The position numbers and the translations under genes are program-made. The notes under the pieces were generated by a model that saw nothing but the letters and a program-made list of their open reading frames with translations, was not told the origin of the DNA and ran no database searches. This document shows, piece by piece, positions 1 through 9,053 of a stretch of DNA of 64,000 nt; the stretch's first letter is position 1; every line of letters starts with the position of its first letter. The stretch covers positions 186,001 through 250,000 of the forward strand of contig OZ257148.1 of NCBI GenBank assembly GCA_965279285.1, given 5' to 3'. Source of the DNA: G965279335 sp965279285 (GTDB lineage: Bacteria; Pseudomonadota; Gammaproteobacteria; DSM-16500).

Positions 1-3000
1 GCGTTTACTCTCGTGATCCCAGGCGACACTTGTCACATAATCCTTATGCCCTTCCAACATCCATAATTCTTTGCCACTCGACGTATCCCATAGGCGCGCC
101 GTTTTATCACTACTTCCTGATGCCAGGCATCTACTCTCGTGATCCCAGGCGACACTTCTCACTTCATCCGTATGTCCTTTTAACATTTGAATACATTCTC
201 TGCTTTGAGCATCGTATACAATAATATCGTTACCACTAGTCATCGCTAACCAACGGCCATTGGGAGAATACTGAACGGAGCGGCACTTACCTTCTAACGA
301 AAGCAACGGCAACTCACCAAAATTAACATCTTTTAATTGAGCTCCACTCAAATTTGCATGACATAACCAAGAACCTTGTAAATTGACTTGAGTCAAATTG
401 GCACCTTGGAGCTGGGTATTATCTAAAATGCTAGAGCTGAGATCAGCACCTGGAATGTTAATTTTACGTAAATTTCTGCTTGCAAAGCTTATACCTGCTG
501 CATTTAAAATCGTTATGGCATTGGCAGCGGCTTTTGCAACTTCTGCATCTTGTTTGGAACGTTCAATGATTGCCCATAGAACAGCTTTTTTTTCTGGTTC
601 GCGAGCCAGTCTTTCAACTATAAAATCTAACACTTGTCGTTCATAACGCAATAATTTGTCTTTAACATTGAGTGTTAACTTTTTAAAATTAGGGTTCGAT
701 TGTAAAATCTGCTGTGTCACTTTTTCTTCGGAAAGTGTTTTATTAGCTATGTGACTTTCAATCTGCTTATTATCCCCTGAAGCTGTAGAGACAGATTGTA
801 AAGATGGCATGATAGCTACCAACTGATCAAATAATTCTCGCGCAATAAAATAATCTCGTAACGAAGGATGTAAAAAGGCATAATGATTATCCCCCGTTTT
901 CTTAATAGGAGATGCTAATAATTTTGATTGTATCTTCGAGTCTTGGCCAAAAAATTCAGCCCAAGGACTGATAGCTGATAGAACAGTTAATAAACGAGTA
1001 TACGAGAATGCTTTAACTTTTTCAGGTTGAAATGCAATAGAAACCTGATCTATTTCATACAGTTTAATTGCAATCTGCTGATTGTATTTTAATAAAGTTT
1101 CCTCGATATTGCTTTGATTATCCTTAAAAACGTTGCTCAATTCATGTTGCTTTGATTTTTCAATATGGCGAAGAAAGTAATACTTAACAAACGCATCATA
1201 CACTGAGAGACGCGTTATTTCTTGCTTCTCTTGCGACTTAGCTTCTAGGTTCTGTTGCTTGCCTAATTCCGGTAAGGCGCTCGACGCAATATACAATAAA
1301 TAGGGAGATTCAATGAGCTTTAATAAGCCAGGCATTTTATTAAAATAATGCCAGTACTGTTTCCAGTCACTCCAGTTTTCGCTTAAATTTTCTTTGTTCT
1401 GTTCGATATATTTTTTTAAATAATTTTCAATTTGATCGAGTGAAAAAGGTGCCATAAAACGTTCGACGACAATCTCAGATATTGGTTTTTTAATATGGTG
1501 AAGGTGGGAACTGCTCGGCTGAAACCAATTACGATACTCACAGACTGGCTGCATTAAATATTCTAACCGACACGTAAACATAAGCTTAGCGTTGGACCAG
1601 GCATCAAGCTTATTGCTACTGTACAAATTGCTACGAACATTTATTTCATCCGCACCATCTAAGATAAACAGAAAAGGCAGTTTTTTTAAGGAAGTAAATT
1701 CTTTTTCTTCAAATCCTATTGCTTTTAATGTCTCTTCAATCGCTTCGGTATTGGGATGCTTTAATCTTGCTAGTGAAATAAATAAAGGAATTGGTTGAGA
1801 GGAAGCAGATAACTCCGATTTATACGCCTTCCATAATTGTTGCTCCAAATAATAACCAAATAATGTCTTTCCTAGCCCTGAACTTCCCAACAGCAGCATG
1901 ACACGCGACTCGCTCTTTAGAAATGTACGCACATCCTCTTCTAAATCAAATAATTTTTCATCGTCTACACGCTCTGTCACGGTGCTTGCAATGTACAGTG
2001 CCAAATCAGCTTGGCGTTCTTTATCATTCATTATGCGTTCACGCCAGGTTTTGATTTTTTCGATCAAAGATGACTTTTCTTCACTAGCCATGGAAGAGAC
2101 ATTGTAGCGCATCAACAGTCTTTGATTTAATTTTTGATTGTCTCTTCGGTCTCGCTCTCTGAGTTGTATTTGCTTTGCACCTTCTTGTTTAACATCGTGC
2201 GATACTACGGCATATTCTTCAGACTTCCTTAATAACCAATGATACAAAGCATCTTCCTTGGTGCCATACTTACCCAAAAGCCGATACCACATTCCTCGTC
2301 TATATCCCTCCACAACATAATTTGGGATTTTTTGTTTTGGCAAAAGATCATAATTATTCTGAAGAATCGCAAAATTGTATTTTTTAGACTGTTGCGTATT
2401 ATAAATAACAGCTTTTGCTAGCTCACCGTTTGTTTCTATCAATTGGCTAATTGCATCCACTAAATAATTGATCAATTGTTTTTTTTGTGCAGCTTGATTT
2501 ACTTTTATACCACCTAAAATTGTTGCTTCTTCTCGTCCGGAGTTATCAATACGAATGACAATCTCATTGCTTTCTTTTAAAAAGAAAATCGCTAGATAGA
2601 GTGCATGGCCTTTATCACCTATCCAGCCGCAGGGGATATAATTTTCATGAAAGTCATTAGTGATAATTTGGCTAATTATTTCTGCGACTAGTTTTTCAAG
2701 ATCATTTTTTCTTTTAGTAACATCTTCTATTAAAAGTAACCGCTGGGATTCTTTACGTACTTGATAAGCATTTAATGCTAGTCTCATTTCTTCTTCTAAT
2801 GTTAAATAAAGCTCTTCTTTTTCAATAGCTAGATCTAAGGTTGATTTAGTTTTTTTATAATAGATATAACCATTCAATAAAAAACAAAAATGATAAAGTA
2901 AATATTTTTCTTGATGCCAATCTGCAAAATTAACGAGTTTATCGCTATTTAGATCGGGGACTTTTAAGTCGTAAGTTTGTGAAGGATCTTTTTCATCAAC

Positions 3001-3294
3001 CACCTCTACTTGTTTCATGGGAAGCGCAGTTTCTTTTGCTCCAAGCCCTGCCACTCCTTTTATTTGGGCATAGGCTTTTATGTCTTCTTGCATCAAACGA
3101 TTAATTGTTTTTGGTGCTAGGCTTAAAAGTTTTTCTATTTTTTGTTGAAATAGAACAGTGTCTGCTTCTAAAGTCTCAATTTTGCCATGATAATCATTCC
3201 AATCTTCGTTCACGAGAAAATCTTCGATCTCTTTTTCGGTAAAGAGCTTAAAAGAATTTTGCGGGGAAGTTTTACTATCATGGCTTGCAGACAT
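1..3294 (-). CDS. NACHT-type NTPase with pentapeptide and WD40 repeats (3' end outside window)
   Basis: The frame is open from an ATG at 3292-3294 to the left edge (1098 codons, no stop), so the C-terminus lies outside. AAGGA sits about 10 bases before the start. Residues 1-460 are mostly helical and unrecognised, with a GHALYL...RIDNSG stretch near residues 230-255. Walker A GSSGLGKT is at residues 470-477 and Walker B FILDGADEI near 543-551, typical of NACHT/STAND signalling NTPases. Pentapeptide-type repeats (ANL, VNL, ADL steps) follow at about 930-980, then WD40 repeats (SVAWDHESRCLASGSSDKT) to the edge. Bacterial proteins of this build serve in phage defence or as host-directed effectors of intracellular bacteria. 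Nothing here decides between them, though other eukaryote-like genes in the window favour the latter. It stands alone, upstream of transposon debris. Confidence 0.85.
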   Translation of the reverse strand, partial: MSASHDSKTSPQNSFKLFTEKEIEDFLVNEDWNDYHGKIETLEADTVLFQQKIEKLLSLAPKTINRLMQEDIKAYAQIKGVAGLGAKETALPMKQVEVVDEKDPSQTYDLKVPDLNSDKLVNFADWHQEKYLLYHFCFLLNGYIYYKKTKSTLDLAIEKEELYLTLEEEMRLALNAYQVRKESQRLLLIEDVTKRKNDLEKLVAEIISQIITNDFHENYIPCGWIGDKGHALYLAIFFLKESNEIVIRIDNSGREEATILGGIKVNQAAQKKQLINYLVDAISQLIETNGELAKAVIYNTQQSKKYNFAILQNNYDLLPKQKIPNYVVEGYRRGMWYRLLGKYGTKEDALYHWLLRKSEEYAVVSHDVKQEGAKQIQLRERDRRDNQKLNQRLLMRYNVSSMASEEKSSLIEKIKTWRERIMNDKERQADLALYIASTVTERVDDEKLFDLEEDVRTFLKSESRVMLLLGSSGLGKTLFGYYLEQQLWKAYKSELSASSQPIPLFISLARLKHPNTEAIEETLKAIGFEEKEFTSLKKLPFLFILDGADEINVRSNLYSSNKLDAWSNAKLMFTCRLEYLMQPVCEYRNWFQPSSSHLHHIKKPISEIVVERFMAPFSLDQIENYLKKYIEQNKENLSENWSDWKQYWHYFNKMPGLLKLIESPYLLYIASSALPELGKQQNLEAKSQEKQEITRLSVYDAFVKYYFLRHIEKSKQHELSNVFKDNQSNIEETLLKYNQQIAIKLYEIDQVSIAFQPEKVKAFSYTRLLTVLSAISPWAEFFGQDSKIQSKLLASPIKKTGDNHYAFLHPSLRDYFIARELFDQLVAIMPSLQSVSTASGDNKQIESHIANKTLSEEKVTQQILQSNPNFKKLTLNVKDKLLRYERQVLDFIVERLAREPEKKAVLWAIIERSKQDAEVAKAAANAITILNAAGISFASRNLRKINIPGADLSSSILDNTQLQGANLTQVNLQGSWLCHANLSGAQLKDVNFGELPLLSLEGKCRSVQYSPNGRWLAMTSGNDIIVYDAQSRECIQMLKGHTDEVRSVAWDHESRCLASGSSDKTARLWDTSSGKELWMLEGHKDYVTSVAWDHESKR

Positions 3295-3349
3295 CAGTTC
3301 ATTCCTTAATTACATAATTACAAAAAAATAGGATACTCATTTAATTTGG

Positions 3350-3393
3350 AGTGGCCTGCTCATAATTCACATTGGTTGCAGCGAATAATTGGC
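3350..3393 (+). pseudogene. Relic fragment of the neighbouring DDE transposase gene
   Basis: About 44 bases closely resemble 4306-4350 inside the intact transposase gene 950 bp downstream; both share CACATTGGTT and CAGCGAAT, with roughly nine differences and one missing base. It is in the same orientation. The rest of the 408-bp gap between the NACHT gene and the transposase (3295-3702) holds no other recognisable gene. Confidence 0.6.
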
Positions 3394-3702
3394 CTACGTT
3401 TACTTTCCGCATCAGAGCTCGTTAGTAACTAATAAACTCACATTAACGCAATCTGACTGCATAACTAACAATGCAATCTATCAAAGAGGAGTCTGCAAAT
3501 TTTGTAGAAGACTCAACTTCATTTTGTAGACGTTCTTCATAATAAGTTTCTTTTACTATTAAAAAAGGTCTTTCTCAGCCCTGACGCATGAGTATAAAGC
3601 CTATTAATAATCAACAACTTAGAATAAAGCCCAAATATTTTTGTCGCGATGCAGAATGATGTAATATAATACCAAAAATCACCAAATGATAAAGGATTAC
3701 TC

Positions 3703-5238
3703 ATGCTAACTAATACAAAATCACCTATTACACATCGTATTTATCGTGCTGATACAAAAGCAAAAATTTCATACTCCCAAAAACAAATCCGCTCAACAAT
3801 CAAAACTACTGGGGCGAGCATCATTCATCGAACTCAAGCAATTAATAATAAACGATCCTATCAAACACTTGAAGAAGAACAAACAGTTCGCCAAGATGTC
3901 CTTTCAGATCAAATACAAGTCTGGAGACGAGTGATACCAACACTACTCCAAAGGTTAGCACGCATACCTGATCCTAGGCGACCAAAAAGCATCAAACATA
4001 AAATAGCTGTGCTGATGCTTTTTGGCTTATTAGCATTTGTATTTCGTTTAAGTTCTCGACGTGAAATGAATAGAGAGTTAACAGGCGCTGCCATCAATCT
4101 TCAATTACAAAAAATATTCCCCGAGTTAGACTCGATTCCTCACGCAGATACATTATCTCGTTTATTAGAAAAAATCAATGTCAATGCAATAGAGTGTGCG
4201 CATATTGCATTGATCAAACAATTGATTAAATCAAAGAAGTTTAAAACTTTGCTGATTCATAAATGTCTTCCTATTACTATCGATGGTTGCCAAAAGCTCT
4301 TCCGCAATGGCTTGCTTCATGATTCACATTGGTTACAGCGAATGGTTGGCAGTAAAGAAAGTAAAACAGAGCAACAATATGTCTATACGATTGAAGCTAA
4401 TATTACATTAAAAAATGGGTTAAGCATTCCTTTGTTAACCGAGTATTTATCAATGAATAATAACCAGTTAATTAATTCACAAAGTAAGCAAGATTGCGAA
4501 TTAACCGCATTCGAACGGTTAGCAGAAAGATTGAAGAAGCATTTTTCTAGGCTGAAATTCATTGTATTTATGGATGCACTCTATGCAACACAGAGTGTTA
4601 TGGGTATTTTACATAGATATCATTGGGAGTATGTGATTAAGTTTTCAAAGACAAAACTAAAGCATTTTGCGAAATTACTGAATAAGAAAAGAAGAACAAA
4701 ATCAATGATACCTGGCCAACGATATTATCTCGGCAGACGGCAAGAATTTTATTGGGTTAATAACATACCTTATGGGTATGATTGGGAGCTGATGATAAAC
4801 TTAGTATCTTGTTTAGAACGTCGAGAAAAAGTGAAACAATCGACTGGAGAAATCGAAATAAAATATTCTGAACACACATGGATCTCTAGTATACCAATAT
4901 CTATTGATAAAGTTCATGAATTATTAAATTTAGGCGCACGAAAAAAAGAAGCCATTGAAGATTCTATTAATACAGAGAAGAATCGCGGCTATCAGTACAA
5001 GCATTTATTTTCACATAACTGGAATGCAATGCAAGGATTTCATCTTTTAATGCGTCTGGGGCATGCGATGAATGCGTTGTCACAATTTACAAAACGTCTA
5101 AAAAAATATGTAAAAGAGAATGGAAGTGCAGCGACATTAAAATTTATTAAAGAAAATTTATTTAACCCATGGATAACCGATGTTTGGTATGAATTACAAT
5201 TTCAAAAAACACCTCAGTTGAGATTTTTAATGGAATGA
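3703..5238 (+). CDS. DDE transposase (IS4/ISNCY-like, 511 aa)
   Basis: Intact DDE transposase. Candidate catalytic residues are Asp near 193 (ITIDGCQK), Asp near 290 (FMDALYA) and Glu near 425 (INTEKNRGYQYKH), with a following helical region (HNWNAMQGFHLL). A basic N-terminus and the segment DPRRPKSIKHK near residue 95 are typical of the DNA-binding part of this transposase type. I cannot name the IS family with confidence. Element ends are not clear: TTCTGCA-TCG-like segments near 3645-3658 and 5268-5280 are in inverted orientation but short. A degraded copy of its coding sequence lies at 3350-3393, so the region has seen more than one insertion. Confidence 0.85.
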   Translation: MLTNTKSPITHRIYRADTKAKISYSQKQIRSTIKTTGASIIHRTQAINNKRSYQTLEEEQTVRQDVLSDQIQVWRRVIPTLLQRLARIPDPRRPKSIKHKIAVLMLFGLLAFVFRLSSRREMNRELTGAAINLQLQKIFPELDSIPHADTLSRLLEKINVNAIECAHIALIKQLIKSKKFKTLLIHKCLPITIDGCQKLFRNGLLHDSHWLQRMVGSKESKTEQQYVYTIEANITLKNGLSIPLLTEYLSMNNNQLINSQSKQDCELTAFERLAERLKKHFSRLKFIVFMDALYATQSVMGILHRYHWEYVIKFSKTKLKHFAKLLNKKRRTKSMIPGQRYYLGRRQEFYWVNNIPYGYDWELMINLVSCLERREKVKQSTGEIEIKYSEHTWISSIPISIDKVHELLNLGARKKEAIEDSINTEKNRGYQYKHLFSHNWNAMQGFHLLMRLGHAMNALSQFTKRLKKYVKENGSAATLKFIKENLFNPWITDVWYELQFQKTPQLRFLME

Positions 5239-5477
5239 AAATATAATTTATTGAAAATTAAATAAATCTTCTGCAATCGAATAACTCCGCTCGCCCTAAA
5301 AAAATATTTTGTATAAAACAATATCAATTTAACTTTTAAAACCAATCTTATTTTGAAGCAAGGCGAAAAAATAATGAAATTATATTGCTAAAATGAAAAT
5401 TGAAGAGTTTCCCGACTTTCAGATTTTCCTGCATAAAAAAAACCCGACTCAGTAACGGCGCGGCTTCTAAGGTGTTA

Positions 5478-7043
5478 TTAGTGCGAAATCCCGCACTAAT
5501 GTAGTAACATGACGCTCTCCAATTACTTTTGAATGTTATGCAAATGTCAAAATATCGTATAAGAACTGTGCGCACTTCATCGGGTGCCACGGCAGTACAA
5601 GTTGTTTGGTATGAAAAAAATACAAGAAGAATCGCTAAACATATTGGAAGTGCAAAAAATCATGATGAATTAGAAATATTGCAAGCTTCTGCTGAGCAAT
5701 ATATTGTCGAAAATGAACCTCAAATACCCTTATTTAACGAACCTGTCTCTGAGGTGGTCTACTTCAACCAAATTGAAATAACCAATATGTCGCATCAGTT
5801 TGCACGTGATATTTTGTTAACGCTTGCAAAGCGATGTGGCTTGGGAGATTTAGATGCGCTCTACTTGGATTTAGCAATCATGAGAATTATCGAGCCATGC
5901 TCAAAGCTCCGCAGCATTCAACTGATTGAGCAATATTTTCAGATATCTTATACGCATTATCTTTACGAATGTTTGCCAAAATTATTAAATCAAAGAGAGA
6001 TGGTTGAGTTAGCAGCGATTAATACTGCAAAATTATTTCATTCTTCTTTTTCTTTACTGCTTTACGATGTTACTACACTCTATTTTGAAACACACAAACC
6101 AGATAATGATTTGCAAGCCCGTGGATTTTCAAAAGATGATAAATCAAAACAACCACAAATTGTGATTGGATTACTCGTGACAGAACAGGGGTTTCCACTA
6201 TTGTACGAGACATTCAAAGGAAATACGTTTGAAGGCCACACGATGCTTTCTGTGGTAGAAGCATTTCAAAAGAAATATTCTACAGAGAAGCCTATTATTG
6301 TTGCGGATGCTGCAATGCTTTCTCAGAATAACAGAAAAGAGTTAGAAAATGCAGGATATCAATACATTGTTGGCGCGCGATTATCTAATGCGAAATACAC
6401 GCTGTTAGAAACAATTTCTAACACTTTACCTAGGCAAGATGGAGCAACGATACGAATATCTTATCCTGACGACAGTTACGATCTTATTTGCTCTTACTCG
6501 GAAGCCCGTTATAAAAAAGATAGCCGTGAAATAAAAAAGCAAATCGAAAGAGCAAAATTATTCATTTCAAAAAATGAATCTGGACGACGAATTAAATTTA
6601 TAAAAAAAGAAAACGCTAGCTATCTGTTTGATGAAAAACTTAAGCAAAAAACTGAATTACTGCTTGGAGTGAAAGGTTACTGCACCAACATTCCAAAAGA
6701 TATTTGCACTGAGAAAGATATTATTTCTCATTACCATAGTTTGTGGCGCGTAGAACAAGCGTTTCGCATGTCCAAAAGTGATCTGCGTGCACGACCTATT
6801 TTTCATCATACGCATGATGCAATCAAATCACATGTATTAATTTGCTTTATGGCACTAATGATCGGCAAATATATTGAAATTAAAACCGGCTACTCATTGC
6901 GAAAAGCGCGTGATTTACTGTGGAGAGTGCAAGAGGTTTGCTTGCGTGATCCGCTAAGCGGCAAGGAGCGTAAGGTACTTAGTCCCGTATCCACTGAGCT
7001 TGCTCAGTTACTCAAATTATTGGATATGAAAATCCCGCACTAA
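5478..7043 (+). mobile_element. IS1634-family insertion sequence
   Basis: The element is defined by related ends. The left end starts TTAGTGCG (5478). The right end is its complement CGCACTAA (to 7043) and includes the transposase stop codon. The outer 8 bases match perfectly; the next bases match only loosely. The left end also contains AAATCCCGCACTAA (5486-5499), a direct copy of the last 14 bases of the right end, so the left terminus is itself a hairpin. No clear target duplication is visible. Insertion cut off the end of the minus-strand gene at 7040-7447. Confidence 0.7.
5538..7043 (+). CDS. IS1634-family transposase
   Basis: DDE transposase of about 502 aa, the usual size for IS1634/IS1549 relatives. 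Motifs include LLYDVTTLYFE (first Asp), IIVADAAMLSQNN (second Asp) and SLWRVEQAFRMSKSDL (Glu in the C1-type signature). The N-terminal VRTSSGATAVQVV segment is typical of the family. A TTG lies upstream at 5529, but ATG at 5538 or 5544 is the more likely start. The stop codon lies within the right inverted end, a compact arrangement. The gene shows no frameshift, so the element may still be active. Confidence 0.88.
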   Translation: MQMSKYRIRTVRTSSGATAVQVVWYEKNTRRIAKHIGSAKNHDELEILQASAEQYIVENEPQIPLFNEPVSEVVYFNQIEITNMSHQFARDILLTLAKRCGLGDLDALYLDLAIMRIIEPCSKLRSIQLIEQYFQISYTHYLYECLPKLLNQREMVELAAINTAKLFHSSFSLLLYDVTTLYFETHKPDNDLQARGFSKDDKSKQPQIVIGLLVTEQGFPLLYETFKGNTFEGHTMLSVVEAFQKKYSTEKPIIVADAAMLSQNNRKELENAGYQYIVGARLSNAKYTLLETISNTLPRQDGATIRISYPDDSYDLICSYSEARYKKDSREIKKQIERAKLFISKNESGRRIKFIKKENASYLFDEKLKQKTELLLGVKGYCTNIPKDICTEKDIISHYHSLWRVEQAFRMSKSDLRARPIFHHTHDAIKSHVLICFMALMIGKYIEIKTGYSLRKARDLLWRVQEVCLRDPLSGKERKVLSPVSTELAQLLKLLDMKIPH

Positions 7044-7447
7044 ATCTGGAAGTCAGGAGCACAAGCATAAGCAACTATCATTTTATCTAAAATACGTGTT
7101 TTGCCTGATATAACGGACTTCTGATCTTTGGTATCGCTTTTCAAATCTAAAGATAGACCTAGATCAGGCGAGATCTTATCTACTGTATTACTTAAGTTTT
7201 GATTGCTCAGTTCTAAATTTAGTATGCATAGTCCCTGTATCAAACAAGCACGCGCCTTAAGACTGATATTGTCTAATATATCCGACAATACAAGCGAACC
7301 TACTTCAGTTTTGCTATCTGGATATATAATATATAATAGTTCTTCATTAGTTAAGTCGCCGATGAGCTCAATTTGACCAGCCTCATCCTCTTTTAACGCT
7401 CTGATTATTATAGGTATATTTTTATACTCGGCGGGAGAGAATGGCAT
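7040..7447 (-). pseudogene. Hypothetical gene truncated at its 3' end by the IS1634 element
   Basis: Encodes 135 residues ending PDFQI, with the last codon and stop formed by the terminal bases of the insertion sequence, so the native C-terminus is lost. If the element is removed without a target duplication, the same frame stays open for about 43 more codons to a stop at 5348-5350; this could be the original tail or chance. The protein is acidic, helix-rich and without membrane segments. I do not recognise a family. GAGGT precedes the ATG at 7447. Confidence 0.55.
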
Positions 7448-7525
7448 TTAGACCTCGTTTTTTTATGGCAGTAGTATCTAATTATTATACAGTATGTGTA
7501 ATAAAAGGCTATGGTAGGCTGAGTA

Positions 7526-7570
7526 GTGTCTATTGTCATCCTGAGCGCAGCGAAGGATGACAATAGACAC
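7526..7570. repeat. Perfect 16-bp stem hairpin between nuoN and the truncated gene
   Basis: GTGTCTATTGTCATCC and its exact complement flank a 13-base loop containing GAGCGCAGCGA. It lies just after the nuoN stop in operon direction. No T-run follows, so it is not a canonical intrinsic terminator, but it could stabilise the mRNA 3' end or serve as a repeat-derived transcription end. The loop sequence CATCCTGAGCGCAGCGAAGG is a short dispersed-repeat motif common in bacterial intergenic DNA. Confidence 0.7.
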
Positions 7571-7592
7571 TCAGGGATGACAACACACCAAC

Positions 7593-9053
7593 CTACGACA
7601 ACGAAATCCGACAAAGATCAATCAAAGAACTTGGAAACAAGCCCAAAGCAAGTGCAGCAAAACTATTAATAGAAATAGCCGTTAAAATCCCAGCAGGAAT
7701 AGTAATTTGTGTTTCTAACAAAGTCTCTCGCGGCTCTTCAAAATACATATACATAATCACGCGCAAATAATAATATGCGCCAATAATCGCAAATAATAAT
7801 GCAAAAGCTGCTAACCCAACATAATGCGCTGCAACTAAAGCTTCAAGCAAACCTAACTTTGCAAAAAAACCAACGGTGGGCGGCACGCCCGCCATTGAAA
7901 ACATTAGCAATAACATCATAAAAGCTAACCATGGATTCCGTGTATTTAAACCACGATAGTCATCTAACTTATCCAACTCAATACCATTTTTACTCATCAA
8001 TCCAATGATAGCAAAAGCACCTGCCGCCACCAGAACATAAGTCGCAATATAAAACATCGCCGCAGAATAACCCTGTGGAGAATCAGGCCCAGCAATAATA
8101 CCTAATAACATATAACCAATATGCGCAATTGAAGAATAAGCTAACATACGCTTAATATTGGTCTGTGCAATCGCCAAGACATTGCCAAAAAACATCGATA
8201 ACACCGCAACTACAATTAAAAATTGTTCCCATTGAATTTGAAATGCTGGAAAAGCTTCAACTAAAATTCGCATCGTAATACCAAACGCAGCAATTTTGGG
8301 CGCACTCGCAATAAATAATGTAGTCGGCGTCGCAGCCCCAGCATACACATCTGGCACCCACATATGAAATGGCACAGCACCAAACTTAAAAATCAATCCA
8401 ACCAACACAAAAATTAAACCAAACAAAATAATCACATTATCCGCATGTGATAAACCAGTAATAACGGTAGGAAGCACTGAAATCTCTATCGTCCCTGTTG
8501 CACCATAGACCATGGTAATGCCATATAAAAATATACCGGATGCAAAAGAACCCAAGACAAAATATTTCATTGCTGCTTCAATCGCATTTTGAGAATTTTT
8601 ATATAACGCAACCATGGCATATAATGCCAAAGACAATAATTCTAAGCCTAAATAAATCGTTAAAAAGCTATACGCCGAGGCCATAATTTGCATGCCTAGC
8701 ACAGCTAATAAACCCAATAAATAATAATCATTGCGCGGAATTTGACGTTCCTTTAAATAGACTCGCGCATAAACAAAAGCAAAAAAACTCGTTACTAATA
8801 TAAACAATTTAATTAACACTGCCATTTTATCTAAGACATAATGTCCGGAAAAAGTCACTATTGGATTAGGATAATCACGATACTGAGCGATCGCCAATAA
8901 AAATGTGATGACTAATGTTGCTTGCACTAAAATATAAGTTACTATGCGAAATCGTGATGCTAAAAATACATCCACCACTAAAATTAAACTCAGCATGCAT
9001 AAAACAAAAATTTCTGGCAGAGCGATAGAAAAAATCGGTAGGGTAAAATTCAT
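7593..9053 (-). CDS. nuoN: NADH-quinone oxidoreductase subunit N
   Basis: Membrane-arm antiporter-like subunit of complex I, 486 aa, about 14 membrane helices, one of three Mrp-like proton-pumping units. Family landmarks are visible: a Glu-containing transmembrane segment (LGLELLSLALYAMV), the Lys segment FKFGAVPFHMWVPDVY, and KRMLAYSSIAHIGYMLLG. Length is normal. It is the last gene of the nuo operon; its start overlaps the nuoM stop by four bases, indicating translational coupling. A hairpin repeat follows its stop. Confidence 0.97.
   Translation of the reverse strand: MNFTLPIFSIALPEIFVLCMLSLILVVDVFLASRFRIVTYILVQATLVITFLLAIAQYRDYPNPIVTFSGHYVLDKMAVLIKLFILVTSFFAFVYARVYLKERQIPRNDYYLLGLLAVLGMQIMASAYSFLTIYLGLELLSLALYAMVALYKNSQNAIEAAMKYFVLGSFASGIFLYGITMVYGATGTIEISVLPTVITGLSHADNVIILFGLIFVLVGLIFKFGAVPFHMWVPDVYAGAATPTTLFIASAPKIAAFGITMRILVEAFPAFQIQWEQFLIVVAVLSMFFGNVLAIAQTNIKRMLAYSSIAHIGYMLLGIIAGPDSPQGYSAAMFYIATYVLVAAGAFAIIGLMSKNGIELDKLDDYRGLNTRNPWLAFMMLLLMFSMAGVPPTVGFFAKLGLLEALVAAHYVGLAAFALLFAIIGAYYYLRVIMYMYFEEPRETLLETQITIPAGILTAISINSFAALALGLFPSSLIDLCRISLS

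Noticed and set aside
5348..5590. Minus-strand frame of 80 codons across the IS left end
   Set aside because: It crosses the element boundary and overlaps the transposase start; only its left half might be the old tail of the truncated gene.
7408..7614. Minus-strand frame between nuoN and the truncated gene
   Set aside because: Spans the hairpin repeat and both gene ends; no start signal or conserved content.
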